64,000 nucleotides of DNA from Cognatundibacterium rivi (GCF_018139565.1 NZ_JAGSPK010000003.1:558001-622000); one strand, 5' to 3'. Positions 54,289 through 62,886 are shown, counted from the first letter of the stretch. Numbers and translations: made by a program. Notes: generated by a model from the sequence alone, not told the origin.

Positions 54289-55260
54289 TTATTTAATGTT
54301 CAGACTTTTCTTCGCTTGCTCAAGCAAATCTGTTTTGACCCATTCTTTTGCTACTGGCGGCTTACTCATTTTACCGATGCCGTATTTTTGCATCAGATCT
54401 GTGGTGACCTGAATATGCTCGACAGACATATCGTAAGAGTAAGGTGAATTGCCTATCGCATTCACAAAGTCTTCATGGCTGACCTGACCTTTGAACATAC
54501 TTTCACGCACATATTTTTCTGCCAGATCTTTGTTGTCGATAAAGGCTTTTGTCGCCTCAACAAAACAACGCATGAATTTTTCCGCGACAGGGCGACGCTC
54601 TTTGTAGAATTTCTCTGTCATCACCATCGCACGTACCGGTTCACCCAGCGGTGTATCGTAAGGCTTGATGACTTCTTTACCAAAGCCCTTGCCAATCGAC
54701 TGTGAAGAGTAAGGTTCAGACTGCATCATCGCATCGATATTTTTACCCAGCAAAGCCTGATTCAGATCAGGAAAACCGAGGTAAATGATCTGCACATCTT
54801 TACCCGGCTGATCGGAATATGTGAGCCCATTCTGCGACAACTCAGCAGCCAGCAAAATATCCTGAATACCACCGCGCGTGACACCCACTTTTTTGCCCTT
54901 CAGATCCTTGACCGTTTTTACGCTGAGATCGGCACGCGCCACAAGGCGCGCTCCGCCTTTAGCAAAACCAGCCACCACATAAATTGGTGTACCGCTGGCG
55001 CGACCAGAAATCGCCGCTTCAGAAGAGACTGCACCAACGTCCAGCTCACCGGCAATCACTGCCTGCATCGCATCGAGGCCTTTGGAAAAGACGCGCTCTT
55101 CCACTTTCAGACCGCATTTCGGTGCGATTTCTTTGATGTAGGATACCGCACCATAATGGGCGAATTTGAGGTTACCGAGACGGACAACTTCCTGTGCCTG
55201 AGCACTGCCAGCCAATGCCAGAGGGATCACGGCGGCCATCGTCAATACTTTCTTCAGCAT
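54289..55260 (-). CDS. ABC transporter substrate-binding protein, NitT/TauT type
   Basis: A 323-residue periplasmic protein, signal peptide ending at AGSAQAQ (about residue 22), then the SsuA/TauA-like fold (LGNLKFAHYGAVSYIKEIAP; GELDVGAVSSEAAISG; KGKKVGVTRGG). A single cysteine lies in APKCGLKVEE and another in MRCFVEA. It is first in the importer operon and has a strong ribosome-binding site (aaggagatagtATG). A near-consensus sigma-54 promoter lies about 50-70 bp upstream, so expression probably depends on an NtrC-type activator, most simply the DctD-like protein encoded 4 kb downstream. Confidence 0.93.
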   Translation of the reverse strand: MLKKVLTMAAVIPLALAGSAQAQEVVRLGNLKFAHYGAVSYIKEIAPKCGLKVEERVFSKGLDAMQAVIAGELDVGAVSSEAAISGRASGTPIYVVAGFAKGGARLVARADLSVKTVKDLKGKKVGVTRGGIQDILLAAELSQNGLTYSDQPGKDVQIIYLGFPDLNQALLGKNIDAMMQSEPYSSQSIGKGFGKEVIKPYDTPLGEPVRAMVMTEKFYKERRPVAEKFMRCFVEATKAFIDNKDLAEKYVRESMFKGQVSHEDFVNAIGNSPYSYDMSVEHIQVTTDLMQKYGIGKMSKPPVAKEWVKTDLLEQAKKSLNIK

Positions 55261-55311
55261 ACTATCTCCTTATGATTTTTTCGATAACGTTGATGTCAAC
55301 ACGGATCTATC

Positions 55312-55328
55312 AGCACAGATCGTGCCAG
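55312..55328 (-). promoter_or_regulatory. Sigma-54 (-24/-12) promoter of the ABC importer operon
   Basis: On the minus strand the 17 bases CTGGCACGATCTGTGCT fit the consensus YTGGCACGrNNNTTGCW at all positions but one (GTGC for TTGC). The invariant GG and GC are present with correct spacing. The start of transcription would be near 55302, leaving a leader of about 40 bases before the ATG at 55260. Confidence 0.82.
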
Positions 55329-55390
55329 TAACGCAACTCACGTAAATAATTGATTCCATTAGACCTCCGTCAATAATTGGCTGCAGACAG

Positions 55391-55404
55391 TCTGAATATT
55401 CAGA
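55391..55404. promoter_or_regulatory. Palindrome TCTGAATATTCAGA, possible activator site
   Basis: Perfect 14-bp palindrome centred about 96 bp upstream of the predicted sigma-54 start, the distance typical of NtrC-type upstream activating sites. It touches the T-run end of the terminator of the upstream gene. Confidence 0.5.
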
Positions 55405-55436
55405 AAAAAATGCCGGAATCTTCTGAGACTCCAGCA
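55404..55436 (-). terminator. Terminator of the orphan binding-protein gene(s)
   Basis: On the minus strand TGCTGGA, a 12-base loop, TCCGGCA (one U-G pair), then TTTTTTT. It lies about 85 bp after the stop of the binding-protein gene at 55519 and isolates it from the importer operon. Confidence 0.7.
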
Positions 55437-55518
55437 TTGCATCGGCGTTGCTTCACTTGTACCTTCGCTTTCCAGCCCGTCCGAGACGTAGCAGAAACGA
55501 AGGTAGTTTCGCTGAAGA

Positions 55519-56664
55519 TCAGCGCAAAAATTTCTTGTCGCGATTGATAATCGTCAATTCAACGAATTCACTGCCGCTATGATCTTTCTCACCATAGGTC
55601 AACAAAATGCCGCCGATATCATTTTTATGCATCGATTCCAGCGCCCGCACAAAGCCATCGCGCGTCAGGCCGCGACCGCTTTTCTTCAAGCCCTCGACCA
55701 GCACTTTCGCAGACACGAAGCCTTCCATTGCGGAATAAGACTCTGGTACCGTCGTTCCCTTCGTCACCTGCTTGAATTCCTGACCCAGTTGCGTCGCCAG
55801 ATTCGGCGCTGGCATCACTTGTGACACCATAATGCCCACAGCGTGCGGGCCCAGACTGTCAATAAATCCTTGTGTCGCGTTATTCGATAAAGTCATGATC
55901 TGCGCGGTGTTGCCACCGGTACGCAAGGATTTGATGATATCCGCAGTAACGGGAGCTGCACCGACAATGATCAGGGCTTTTGCATTCGACGCCTTTACCG
56001 CATGAACCACCGCAGCCACATCGGGTTTTAAACGGTCAAACTTAATCGTTGCTGCCGGTTTCAGCTTAAAGCTGTTTTCCGCTGCCAGAAAACCTTCTAA
56101 GGCATCATGTCCGAAACTGTCGTCAATATGAATGATGCCAACTTCTTTCAAGCCTATCGTGGAAAACTGCTCGACCGCCTTTCTGACCTCGTCCTGATAT
56201 TTCGCCCGCACATTGAATACGTAACGATGCAAAGGCTGATGCATCACTACCGCGCCGGTACTCGGGGCAATCAGCGGAATTTTATGTTCGTTCAACAGCG
56301 GAAATAAAATCTCAGATGTCGGTGTGCCACGGCTTTGGAACAATGCAAACACGTGGTCTTTTTTAATCAGCGTTTCCGCATTTTTATAGGCCTGGGTCGG
56401 ATCAAATTTATCATCCAGAGTGATGAGTTCAATTTTCCGGCCATTCACACCACCGTTTTTATTCACATAAGCAAAGTAGGCATTTGCACCGGCCTGCATT
56501 TCTTTGACAGCTCCGGCAATCGGGCCGGTGACACCGACGGTTTGTCCTAACAATATCGTTGAATCTGTCACACCATCTTCAGCCAAAGCGATCGCACTGG
56601 TGAAGAGGGCGACCACGCTCAGACTGAGCCCGGCAATCAGATGATTCAAATTTTTTTTGCGCAT
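55519..56664 (-). CDS. Branched-chain amino acid-type ABC substrate-binding protein (paralogue 1)
   Basis: A 381-residue periplasmic binding protein of the LivJ/LivK family. The signal peptide ends near AIALAED (residue 29). The family features are STILLGQTVGVTGPIAG, GGVNGRKIELITLDDKFDP and SRGTPTSEILFPLL. It reads colinear with the next gene and ends with the same ELTxxxRDKxFLR tail, so the two are tandem duplicates. No permease or ATPase of the Liv type is adjacent. Such orphan binding proteins may share a remote transporter or deliver ligands to sensors. The ligand is unknown. Confidence 0.9.
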   Translation of the reverse strand: MRKKNLNHLIAGLSLSVVALFTSAIALAEDGVTDSTILLGQTVGVTGPIAGAVKEMQAGANAYFAYVNKNGGVNGRKIELITLDDKFDPTQAYKNAETLIKKDHVFALFQSRGTPTSEILFPLLNEHKIPLIAPSTGAVVMHQPLHRYVFNVRAKYQDEVRKAVEQFSTIGLKEVGIIHIDDSFGHDALEGFLAAENSFKLKPAATIKFDRLKPDVAAVVHAVKASNAKALIIVGAAPVTADIIKSLRTGGNTAQIMTLSNNATQGFIDSLGPHAVGIMVSQVMPAPNLATQLGQEFKQVTKGTTVPESYSAMEGFVSAKVLVEGLKKSGRGLTRDGFVRALESMHKNDIGGILLTYGEKDHSGSEFVELTIINRDKKFLR

Positions 56665-56776
56665 AATAGTCTCCGAAAAAAATAACAGGTTATGACGTCA
56701 GCGCTCCATAACTCATAACAAAAAATATAAAAACCAAATCACAATCAGGGCAAAATCCTGATGGATCATAAAAGAA

Positions 56777-57925
56777 TCAGCGTAAGAAACGCTTGTCACG
56801 TCCAATCATGGTCAGCTCCACAAATTCGCTGCCAGTGTGGTCTTTTTCTGAATACGTCAGTGTCAGCCCGCCGAGGTCTAAGCGTTTAATTGATTCTAAC
56901 GCCCGGATCAATCCCTCTCTTGTCGGGTTTTTACCGGCACGACGCAAACCTTCGACCATCACTTTGGCAGAGACAAATCCTTCCATTGCCGCATACGATT
57001 CTGTTACATGATGCTCTTTCGTAACTTGCCGGAACTCTTGCCCCAACTGGCTGGACAACAGATGCGGTGCAGGTACGATCTGCGACACCATAATGCCAGT
57101 GGCATGTTTACCCAGAGAATCAATAAAAGACTGCGATGAATTATTCGATACCGCCATGATCTGTATCGCACTGCCGGCATCACGTATGGCATTGATCAAC
57201 TCCGCTGTCGTCGTTCCAGACGTCACCAGAATTAAGGCCTTGCCCGCGCTTTGAACGACGCTGGCAGCGACCGCTTTAATATCCGGTTTGGCTCTGTCGT
57301 AAGAAATGATGGAGACCGGTTTCAGCTTGAATTGCTGCATCGCGCTTTGAAACCCTTCCAGTCCATCTTTCCCAAAACTGTCATCAACGTGAACTAAAAC
57401 AATATCTTTCAGGCCGATGGTGGCAAATTGCTCGACGGCCTTTTTCACTTCATCCTGATATTTGGCTCGGACATTAAACACGTAATGATTGACAGGCGTA
57501 TGAAATGTCACCGCACCAGTTGAAGGGGCAATCAGCGGAATTTTATGTTCTGCCAGCAAAGGCAGTATCGCTTGCGTATGCGGTGTACCACGACTCTGGA
57601 ACAATGCAAATACGTGCTCTTTCTTGATCAGCGTATCTGCATTGCTCAGCGCCAGCGCCGGATCAAATTTATCATCAAGCGTCTTTACTTCAATTTTGCG
57701 GCCATGCACCCCACCGTTTTTATTAACGTAGGCAAAATAGGCGGCGGCGCCTGCCATCATTTCTTTAACAGGGCCTGCAATTTGCCCGGTCACGCCTATC
57801 GTCTGCCCCAGCAAAATAGTGGAATCCGTCACGCCCTCCTCTGCGTTTGCATGCAAAGTAGAGAAGAACGTGCCGACGGCGAGCAAACCGACAACAAACA
57901 AACGGCGCGATAGATTTTTTTTCAT
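56777..57925 (-). CDS. Branched-chain amino acid-type ABC substrate-binding protein (paralogue 2)
   Basis: A 382-residue paralogue of the preceding protein, colinear throughout with most residues identical (for example DSTILLGQTIGVTGQIAG; FNVRAKYQDEVKKAVEQF). The signal peptide ends near STLHANAEE. Differences cluster in the second lobe (around residues 200-260), where the ligand pocket is partly formed, so the pair may have divided ligands. It is the first gene of the two; the 112-bp gap to paralogue 1 contains no clear terminator, only a weak hairpin ATCAGG/CCTGAT near 56744-56763. Confidence 0.9.
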   Translation of the reverse strand: MKKNLSRRLFVVGLLAVGTFFSTLHANAEEGVTDSTILLGQTIGVTGQIAGPVKEMMAGAAAYFAYVNKNGGVHGRKIEVKTLDDKFDPALALSNADTLIKKEHVFALFQSRGTPHTQAILPLLAEHKIPLIAPSTGAVTFHTPVNHYVFNVRAKYQDEVKKAVEQFATIGLKDIVLVHVDDSFGKDGLEGFQSAMQQFKLKPVSIISYDRAKPDIKAVAASVVQSAGKALILVTSGTTTAELINAIRDAGSAIQIMAVSNNSSQSFIDSLGKHATGIMVSQIVPAPHLLSSQLGQEFRQVTKEHHVTESYAAMEGFVSAKVMVEGLRRAGKNPTREGLIRALESIKRLDLGGLTLTYSEKDHTGSEFVELTMIGRDKRFLR

Positions 57926-58309
57926 TTGATTTCCAGCTTTTCAATGGACTTGGGGGTTTTACAATTTCGCAGCAAAGACAATAAAATAATTACCGTAAAG
58001 AAATATAATTATCAGGCCAAAGCAGATTTTATTCCCAGGAAAAATGTAAGTAAAAACCGGTGACACTGATCTGTGTCAGCAAAGAAATATCCCCAACAGA
58101 AATGAATCCGTTCCGATTTTACAGAATAGTTCATGTAAACATTCTGATTTTACGGAACATCTGCATTTCAGCCACAAGCTTTTCTATGAATTCGCAGAGC
58201 CACTGCGGTGATCAGGTAAAATGGCGGATTGTTTTGCTCCGAGCGACTGACCGTCACCGGGCAATCGCTTTCAATTTGCTTTTTACCCAAGAAATTCTAC
58301 TCGTTCGCT
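57926..58309. other. Divergent intergenic region between paralogue 2 and ffh
   Basis: A 384-bp AT-rich gap without a gene. It holds the inverted repeat TGACAC/GTGTCA (58063-58080) and a pair of 16-bp operator-like palindromes at 58111-58126 and 58142-58157. No sigma-54 promoter was found for either gene. Confidence 0.6.
58111..58157. promoter_or_regulatory. Two operator-like palindromes TTCYGATTTTACRGAA, 31 bp apart
   Basis: Copy 1 TTCCGATTTTACAGAA (58111-58126), copy 2 TTCTGATTTTACGGAA (58142-58157). Each has TTCYG/CRGAA ends, and the two differ at only two positions, which mirror each other. The spacing of 31 bp is three helical turns. They lie about 150-200 bp from both flanking start codons. 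Confidence 0.6.
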
Positions 58310-59677
58310 ATGCTTGATAACCTTACCCAGCGCCTCGCCAAAGTCGTGAAGACTATGCGTGGCGAAGCCAGACTGACCGAATCCAACACTGCCGACATGC
58401 TGCGCGAAGTACGCATGGCATTGCTGGAAGCGGACGTTGCCTTGCCTGCAGTACGCGAACTGATCGCCCGCGTTAAAGAAAAAGCGATGGGCGAAGAAGT
58501 AATCTCTTCACTGACTCCAGGCCAGGCATTGGTCGGCATCGTTCAGAAAGAACTTGCTGTATTGATGGGAGCTGACCTCGGCGAAGAAGCCTCGCAACTC
58601 AGTTTCGCCTGCCAACCACCAGCAATTATTCTGATGGCGGGTTTGCAAGGTGCCGGTAAAACGACCACCGTCGGTAAGCTTGCCAAATATCTGCGCGAAC
58701 AGAAAAAGAAAAAAGTGCTGACCGTTTCAGCCGACGTTTATCGTCCGGCCGCGATTGGCCAGTTGCAAACTGTGACCGGGCAAGTCGGTGCCGACTTTTT
58801 CCCGTCCACGCCAGATCAAAAGCCTGTCGATATCTCCTTAGCCGCTCTCGATTACGCAAAAAAACATTATCACGATGTGTTGATCATCGATACCGCCGGT
58901 CGTCTTGGTATTGATGAAGCGATGATGCAGGAAATTGCCGCGGTACATGCCGCAGTCAAACCTATCGAAACTTTATTCGTCGTTGATGCAATGCTGGGAC
59001 AGGATGCCGTCAATACCGCCAAAGCATTTAATGACGCGTTGCCGCTGACAGGTGTCGTGCTGACCAAGCTCGATGGTGATTCACGCGGTGGTGCCGCGTT
59101 ATCGGTACGTTATGTGACGGGCAAGCCGATTAAATTTGTCGGTGTTGCAGAAAAACTGGATGGCCTTGAAGCCTTTGATGCGACCCGCATGGCCAGCCGC
59201 GTGCTCGGCATGGGCGACATCATGGCGCTGGTCGAATCGGCACAAAAAGGGATGGACGTCGCCGCTGCGCAGAATCTGGCGCACAAAATCAAAGACGGCG
59301 GCAAGTTCGACATGAACGACTTCAAAATGCAAATATCGCAAATGAAGAATATGGGCGGACTATCCGGACTGATGGATAAATTGCCAGCACAAATGCAACA
59401 GGCCGCCGCCGGTGCGAATATGGATCAGGCAGAAAAATCCGTGCGCCGCATGGAAGGGATCATCAATTCCATGACGCCGCTAGAACGCGCGAAACCAGAG
59501 CTGATTAAAGCCTCGCGCAAACGCCGCATTGCGACCGGTGCCGGTGTGCAAATACAAGAAGTCAACCGCATGCTGGCGCAATTTGAACAAATGCAGTCCA
59601 TGATGAAAAAATTGCGTGGCGGCGGCATGATGAAAATGCTGCGCGGAATGAAGGGCATGATGCCAGGAAAACGCTGA
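58310..59677 (+). CDS. ffh: Signal recognition particle protein Ffh
   Basis: GTPase that, with 4.5S RNA, targets nascent membrane proteins to FtsY. From the ATG at 58310 (MLDNLTQRLAKVVKTMRG) it has 455 residues. It has an N domain, a G domain with GLQGAGKTTTVGKLA, DTAGRLGIDE and TKLDGDSRGGAAL, and a methionine-rich M domain (MKNMGGLSGLMDKLP; MKMLRGMKGMMPGKR). A longer frame starting at 58229 adds 27 residues that are not family-like. In relatives ffh usually faces ypjD; here they are separated by the accessory block. Confidence 0.97.
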   Translation: MLDNLTQRLAKVVKTMRGEARLTESNTADMLREVRMALLEADVALPAVRELIARVKEKAMGEEVISSLTPGQALVGIVQKELAVLMGADLGEEASQLSFACQPPAIILMAGLQGAGKTTTVGKLAKYLREQKKKKVLTVSADVYRPAAIGQLQTVTGQVGADFFPSTPDQKPVDISLAALDYAKKHYHDVLIIDTAGRLGIDEAMMQEIAAVHAAVKPIETLFVVDAMLGQDAVNTAKAFNDALPLTGVVLTKLDGDSRGGAALSVRYVTGKPIKFVGVAEKLDGLEAFDATRMASRVLGMGDIMALVESAQKGMDVAAAQNLAHKIKDGGKFDMNDFKMQISQMKNMGGLSGLMDKLPAQMQQAAAGANMDQAEKSVRRMEGIINSMTPLERAKPELIKASRKRRIATGAGVQIQEVNRMLAQFEQMQSMMKKLRGGGMMKMLRGMKGMMPGKR

Positions 59678-59709
59678 TTTTCCACCGTCACCCTGAGGTT
59701 ACAAAAATG

Positions 59710-59751
59710 GCCGTATCAGAGGTAAAACCCTGCTGATACGGCTTTTTTTTT
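59710..59751 (+). terminator. Rho-independent terminator after ffh
   Basis: Arms GCCGTATCAG (59710-59719) and CTGATACGGC (59733-59742), then TTTTTTTTT. It lies 32 bp after the ffh stop. Confidence 0.92.
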
Positions 59752-59924
59752 GGATAGAAATCCAACGAAGCAGCATTTACTGCATTTTTTCTTAAAAAAC
59801 GCACAAAAAACACTTGCATCACCGTGGAAACCGCACCACTATGGGCGATGCGTGAAGTGACGCAATGCAGGAGCTTTTCAAAACGATCAAAGCTCCGTCC
59901 ACAAAATTGTGAAGGAGGCTATTT

Positions 59925-60254
59925 ATGGCAACAGCAGCAAAAAAACCAGCAGCGAAACCAGCCGCGGCACCAAAAAAGGCAGCAGCTAAACCGGCAGCAG
60001 AACGCAAGCCAAACGCAGCGTTCATGAAGCCAATGACGATTTCCCCAACGCTGGCAGCAGTGATCGGTGCCGCACCGATTCCACGTACTGAAGTGACGAA
60101 AAAAGTATGGGAATACATCAAAAAGCATAACCTGCAAGACGCTGCTAACAAACGCAACATCAATGCAGATGACAAGCTGAAAGCCGTGTTCGGTGGTAAA
60201 GCGCAAGTCTCCATGTTTGAAATGACAAAACTCATTTCCGGTCACCTGTCCTGA
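59925..60254 (+). CDS. SWIB/MDM2 domain protein with histone-like tail
   Basis: A 109-residue protein. Residues 1-36 are a Lys/Ala/Pro-rich tail (KKPAAKPAAAPKKAAAKP) like that of the histone-like protein elsewhere in the window; residues about 37-109 are a SWIB domain (MTISPTLAAVIGAAPIPRTE; VWEYIKKHNLQD; ADDKLKAVFGGK). SWIB domains are best known from eukaryotic chromatin remodelers and also occur in Chlamydia and many Burkholderiales, where a nucleoid role is suspected. The ribosome-binding site is strong (gaaggaggctatttATG). It has its own terminator; no partner gene is adjacent. Confidence 0.92.
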   Translation: MATAAKKPAAKPAAAPKKAAAKPAAERKPNAAFMKPMTISPTLAAVIGAAPIPRTEVTKKVWEYIKKHNLQDAANKRNINADDKLKAVFGGKAQVSMFEMTKLISGHLS

Positions 60255-60322
60255 TTCATCAGGAATAGCAACCGCAGTTGCGTTGGGAAACTTTATGGGA
60301 AGATAATGTCCCATCCCAAACA

Positions 60323-60355
60323 AAAATGCCCGCATCGCGCGGGCATTTTTGTTTT
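60323..60355 (+). terminator. Rho-independent terminator after the SWIB gene
   Basis: Arms AATGCCCGC (60325-60333) and GCGGGCATT (60339-60347), flanked by an A run on the left and TTTGTTTT on the right, so it can serve both strands; the leftward lytic transglycosylase gene ends at 60418. Confidence 0.9.
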
Positions 60356-60417
60356 CTGGTTTTATTCTTCCGACTTTATTTTTCTGACCTAAAAATATCT
60401 ACTTATTGAATATCTGC

Positions 60418-61044
60418 TTATTTCTTAAATTCCCAGTTCTTCCAATTTGCCAGCACGGCATTCGGGTATTCCGGCTTGCCACGGCTGCCGTTATAACGGC
60501 CCAGTGCCAGATATAAATCGCCCTTTTCCATATCCATATACAACCGCAGGATAGAGCAGCCATAACGCAGATTGGTTTGCATGTGAAATAACTTAGTCGC
60601 ATCGCCATCGCCGATGCTGCGCGACCAGAACGGCATCACCTGCATATAACCGCGCGCACCGACCACTGAGGTTGCATATTTGCGGAAGGCCGATTCGACC
60701 TGCATCAAACCCATGACCATCGCAGGATCCAACCCGGCGCGTTTGGATTCATACCATATTGTTTCGAGCAATTCGATGCGTGTCTGATAATCGGGTATCC
60801 GCTTTTTCAGGCGCGACGACATTTCGCCCAGCCAGTGCAAATAGCTGATGCGTTCTTCTATCGTATTGAAACTGGGTTTGGGCGGACGCGGATCAGAAAT
60901 CGCTTTCGACAAGGCGAGACGAACCGAATCCGCCATCGCTTCTTCTTTCTGATTACCGGCCTGCGCCGGTAAGGCATACAGCAATGCTGTCCATAAACTG
61001 AACAGCAAGATCATCCATCGGGGCAACAGCAAAATCGCTTTCAA
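60418..61044 (-). CDS. Lytic transglycosylase (SLT domain)
   Basis: A 208-residue exported enzyme that cleaves peptidoglycan with formation of 1,6-anhydro-muropeptides. The signal peptide is near residues 5-29 (LLLPRWMILLFSLWTALLYA...PAQA), and the catalytic glutamate is in MGLMQVESAFRKYATS. It continues with the SLT motifs ARGYMQVMPFW, NLRYGCSILRLYM and LALGRYNGSRGKP. It lies 105 bp downstream of proS; that gap holds repeated palindromes. The N-terminal 80 residues beyond the signal are helical and unassigned. Confidence 0.92.
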   Translation of the reverse strand: MKAILLLPRWMILLFSLWTALLYALPAQAGNQKEEAMADSVRLALSKAISDPRPPKPSFNTIEERISYLHWLGEMSSRLKKRIPDYQTRIELLETIWYESKRAGLDPAMVMGLMQVESAFRKYATSVVGARGYMQVMPFWSRSIGDGDATKLFHMQTNLRYGCSILRLYMDMEKGDLYLALGRYNGSRGKPEYPNAVLANWKNWEFKK

Positions 61045-61066
61045 CTTCTCAAAAATTAAGATTTAA

Positions 61067-61138
61067 GGGGAGTATCTGTCATTTCATGCCAATTGTCTGA
61101 ATAAACAAAAGGTGGTTTGAAGATACTCCCCCCAGTAT
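61067..61138. repeat. ATACTC/GAGTAT palindrome element (copy 4) with half-copy
   Basis: The half-copy, here inverted, is GGGGAGTATCT with AGTAT at 61071-61075. Fifty-two bp further is ATACT-CCCCCC-AGTAT (61123-61138), 11 bp after the proS stop and identical over 16 bases to the full palindrome at 50671-50686. The element fills most of the gap between proS and the lytic transglycosylase. Confidence 0.65.
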
Positions 61139-61149
61139 ATTTAGCCGCT

Positions 61150-62886
61150 TTAAGCCGCAACCAGCTTGCTCTGAACAAAAGCCAGCATCTCAGCAACCGG
61201 AACGTTGGTCGCTTCAGTATCGCGACGGCCAACGTATTCGAGCTTGCCTTCCTTCAGACCACGGTCGCCGATCACCACGCGATGCGGTACGCCGATCAAC
61301 TCCCAATCGGCAAACATCGCACCTGGGCGTTCACCGCGATCATCCAGAATCACATCGATGCCTGCCGCCAGCATTGCCGTGTACAGCTTTTCGGTTTCCG
61401 CTTTGACAGCTTCGCTGCGATCCATACCCATAGGGCAGATCACGACTTCAAACGGGGCAATCGCTGTTGGCCAGATGATGCCTTTTTCGTCGAAATTCTG
61501 TTCTATCGCCGCGCCGAGAATACGGGTCACGCCGATACCGTAGCACCCCATTTGCAGCAATTGCGGTTTGCCATTTTCGTCGAGGAAGGTCGCTTTCATG
61601 TCTTGCGAATAGCGGGTGCCGAGCTGGAATACATGGCCAACTTCAATACCGCGCTGTATCGCCAGCACACCTTTACCATCAGGTGAAGGATCACCATCAA
61701 CCACGTTACGAATATCGAGCACCAGCGGCTCTGGCAAATCACGTCCCCAGTTCGCACCGGTGAAATGGAAATCGGCCTCATTCGCGCCGCAAACAAAATC
61801 AGCCATATTCGCGACCGTACGATCAGCGACGACGTGGACAGGCTTTTTGGTATTGATAGGGCCGAGGTAACCAGGCATGGTGCCAAACCATTCGACGATT
61901 TCTGCTTCGGTGGCGAAACGGTAATTCGCCAGACCCGGTATTTTGTTGGCCTTCACTTCATTCAGCTCATGATCGCCACGCAGCAGCAGCAGCCAGATTT
62001 GTTTGCCGGCTTCGCCTTTTTCTTCATCATCCACCGCGAGTACGATAGATTTCACCGTGCTTTCTAAAGGAATATTCAGGAATGCGGCAACGTCTTCGCA
62101 TTTCGCTTTACCGGGTGTCGCTGTTTTGGTCAGTGCTGCGTTCGCGGCAGGACGCGTTGCCGACAATGCCACCGCCTCGGCCGCTTCCATATTGGCCGCG
62201 TAATCCGATGTCGGGCAATATACCAGCGCATCTTCACCGGTTTCGGCAATCACATGGAACTCATGCGAACCGGAGCCACCAATCGCGCCGTTATCCGCCG
62301 CGACAGCGCGGAATTGCAGGCCAAAACGCTGGAAAATCCGGGTGTAAGCATCAAACATAATCTGATACGATTTTTTCAGACCTTCAACGTCGCGATCGAA
62401 AGAATAGGCATCTTTCATCGTAAATTCACGGCCACGCATCAGACCGAAACGCGGACGACGCTCGTCGCGGAATTTGGTCTGAATATGATAGAAGTTCACA
62501 GGCAGTTGGCGATATGAGCGGATATCGGAACGCACGACATCGGTAATCGCTTCTTCCGACGTTGGCTGAATGATGTAATCGCGGCCGTGACGGTCTTTGA
62601 CGCGCATCAGTTCCGGGCCCATTTTGTCCCAGCGACCGGTTTCCTGCCAGAGTTCCGCAGGCTGGACAACCGGCATCAGCATTTCGATCGCTCCGGCGCG
62701 ATTCATCTCCTCGCGGACGATATTTTCGACTTTACGAATCACGCGCAAACCCATAGGCATGTAGTTGTAAATGCCGGATCCCAGACGTTTAATCATGCCG
62801 GCACGCATCATCAGTTTGTGGCTGACGATCTCAGCATCGGCAGGGGCTTCTTTAAGTGTAGAAATAAAAAATCGGGTAGCTCGCAT
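61150..62886 (-). CDS. proS: Proline-tRNA ligase
   Basis: Charges tRNA-Pro. The 578-residue bacterial-type enzyme has the N-terminal signature [20 protein letters not shown] (used to choose the ATG at 62886 over one 12 codons upstream) and class II motifs ([20 protein letters not shown] split in family blocks; [26 protein letters not shown]). An editing insertion domain lies between motifs 2 and 3 (about residues 230-390), then motif 3 ([16 protein letters not shown]) and a C-terminal anticodon-binding domain ([20 protein letters not shown]). It is divergent from rppH. Confidence 0.97.
   Translation of the reverse strand: MRATRFFISTLKEAPADAEIVSHKLMMRAGMIKRLGSGIYNYMPMGLRVIRKVENIVREEMNRAGAIEMLMPVVQPAELWQETGRWDKMGPELMRVKDRHGRDYIIQPTSEEAITDVVRSDIRSYRQLPVNFYHIQTKFRDERRPRFGLMRGREFTMKDAYSFDRDVEGLKKSYQIMFDAYTRIFQRFGLQFRAVAADNGAIGGSGSHEFHVIAETGEDALVYCPTSDYAANMEAAEAVALSATRPAANAALTKTATPGKAKCEDVAAFLNIPLESTVKSIVLAVDDEEKGEAGKQIWLLLLRGDHELNEVKANKIPGLANYRFATEAEIVEWFGTMPGYLGPINTKKPVHVVADRTVANMADFVCGANEADFHFTGANWGRDLPEPLVLDIRNVVDGDPSPDGKGVLAIQRGIEVGHVFQLGTRYSQDMKATFLDENGKPQLLQMGCYGIGVTRILGAAIEQNFDEKGIIWPTAIAPFEVVICPMGMDRSEAVKAETEKLYTAMLAAGIDVILDDRGERPGAMFADWELIGVPHRVVIGDRGLKEGKLEYVGRRDTEATNVPVAEMLAFVQSKLVAA

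Noticed and set aside
57926-58100. Sigma-54 promoter for the second Liv-type binding protein
   Set aside because: TGGCCTGATAATTAT has the -24-like part but no GC at the -12 position.
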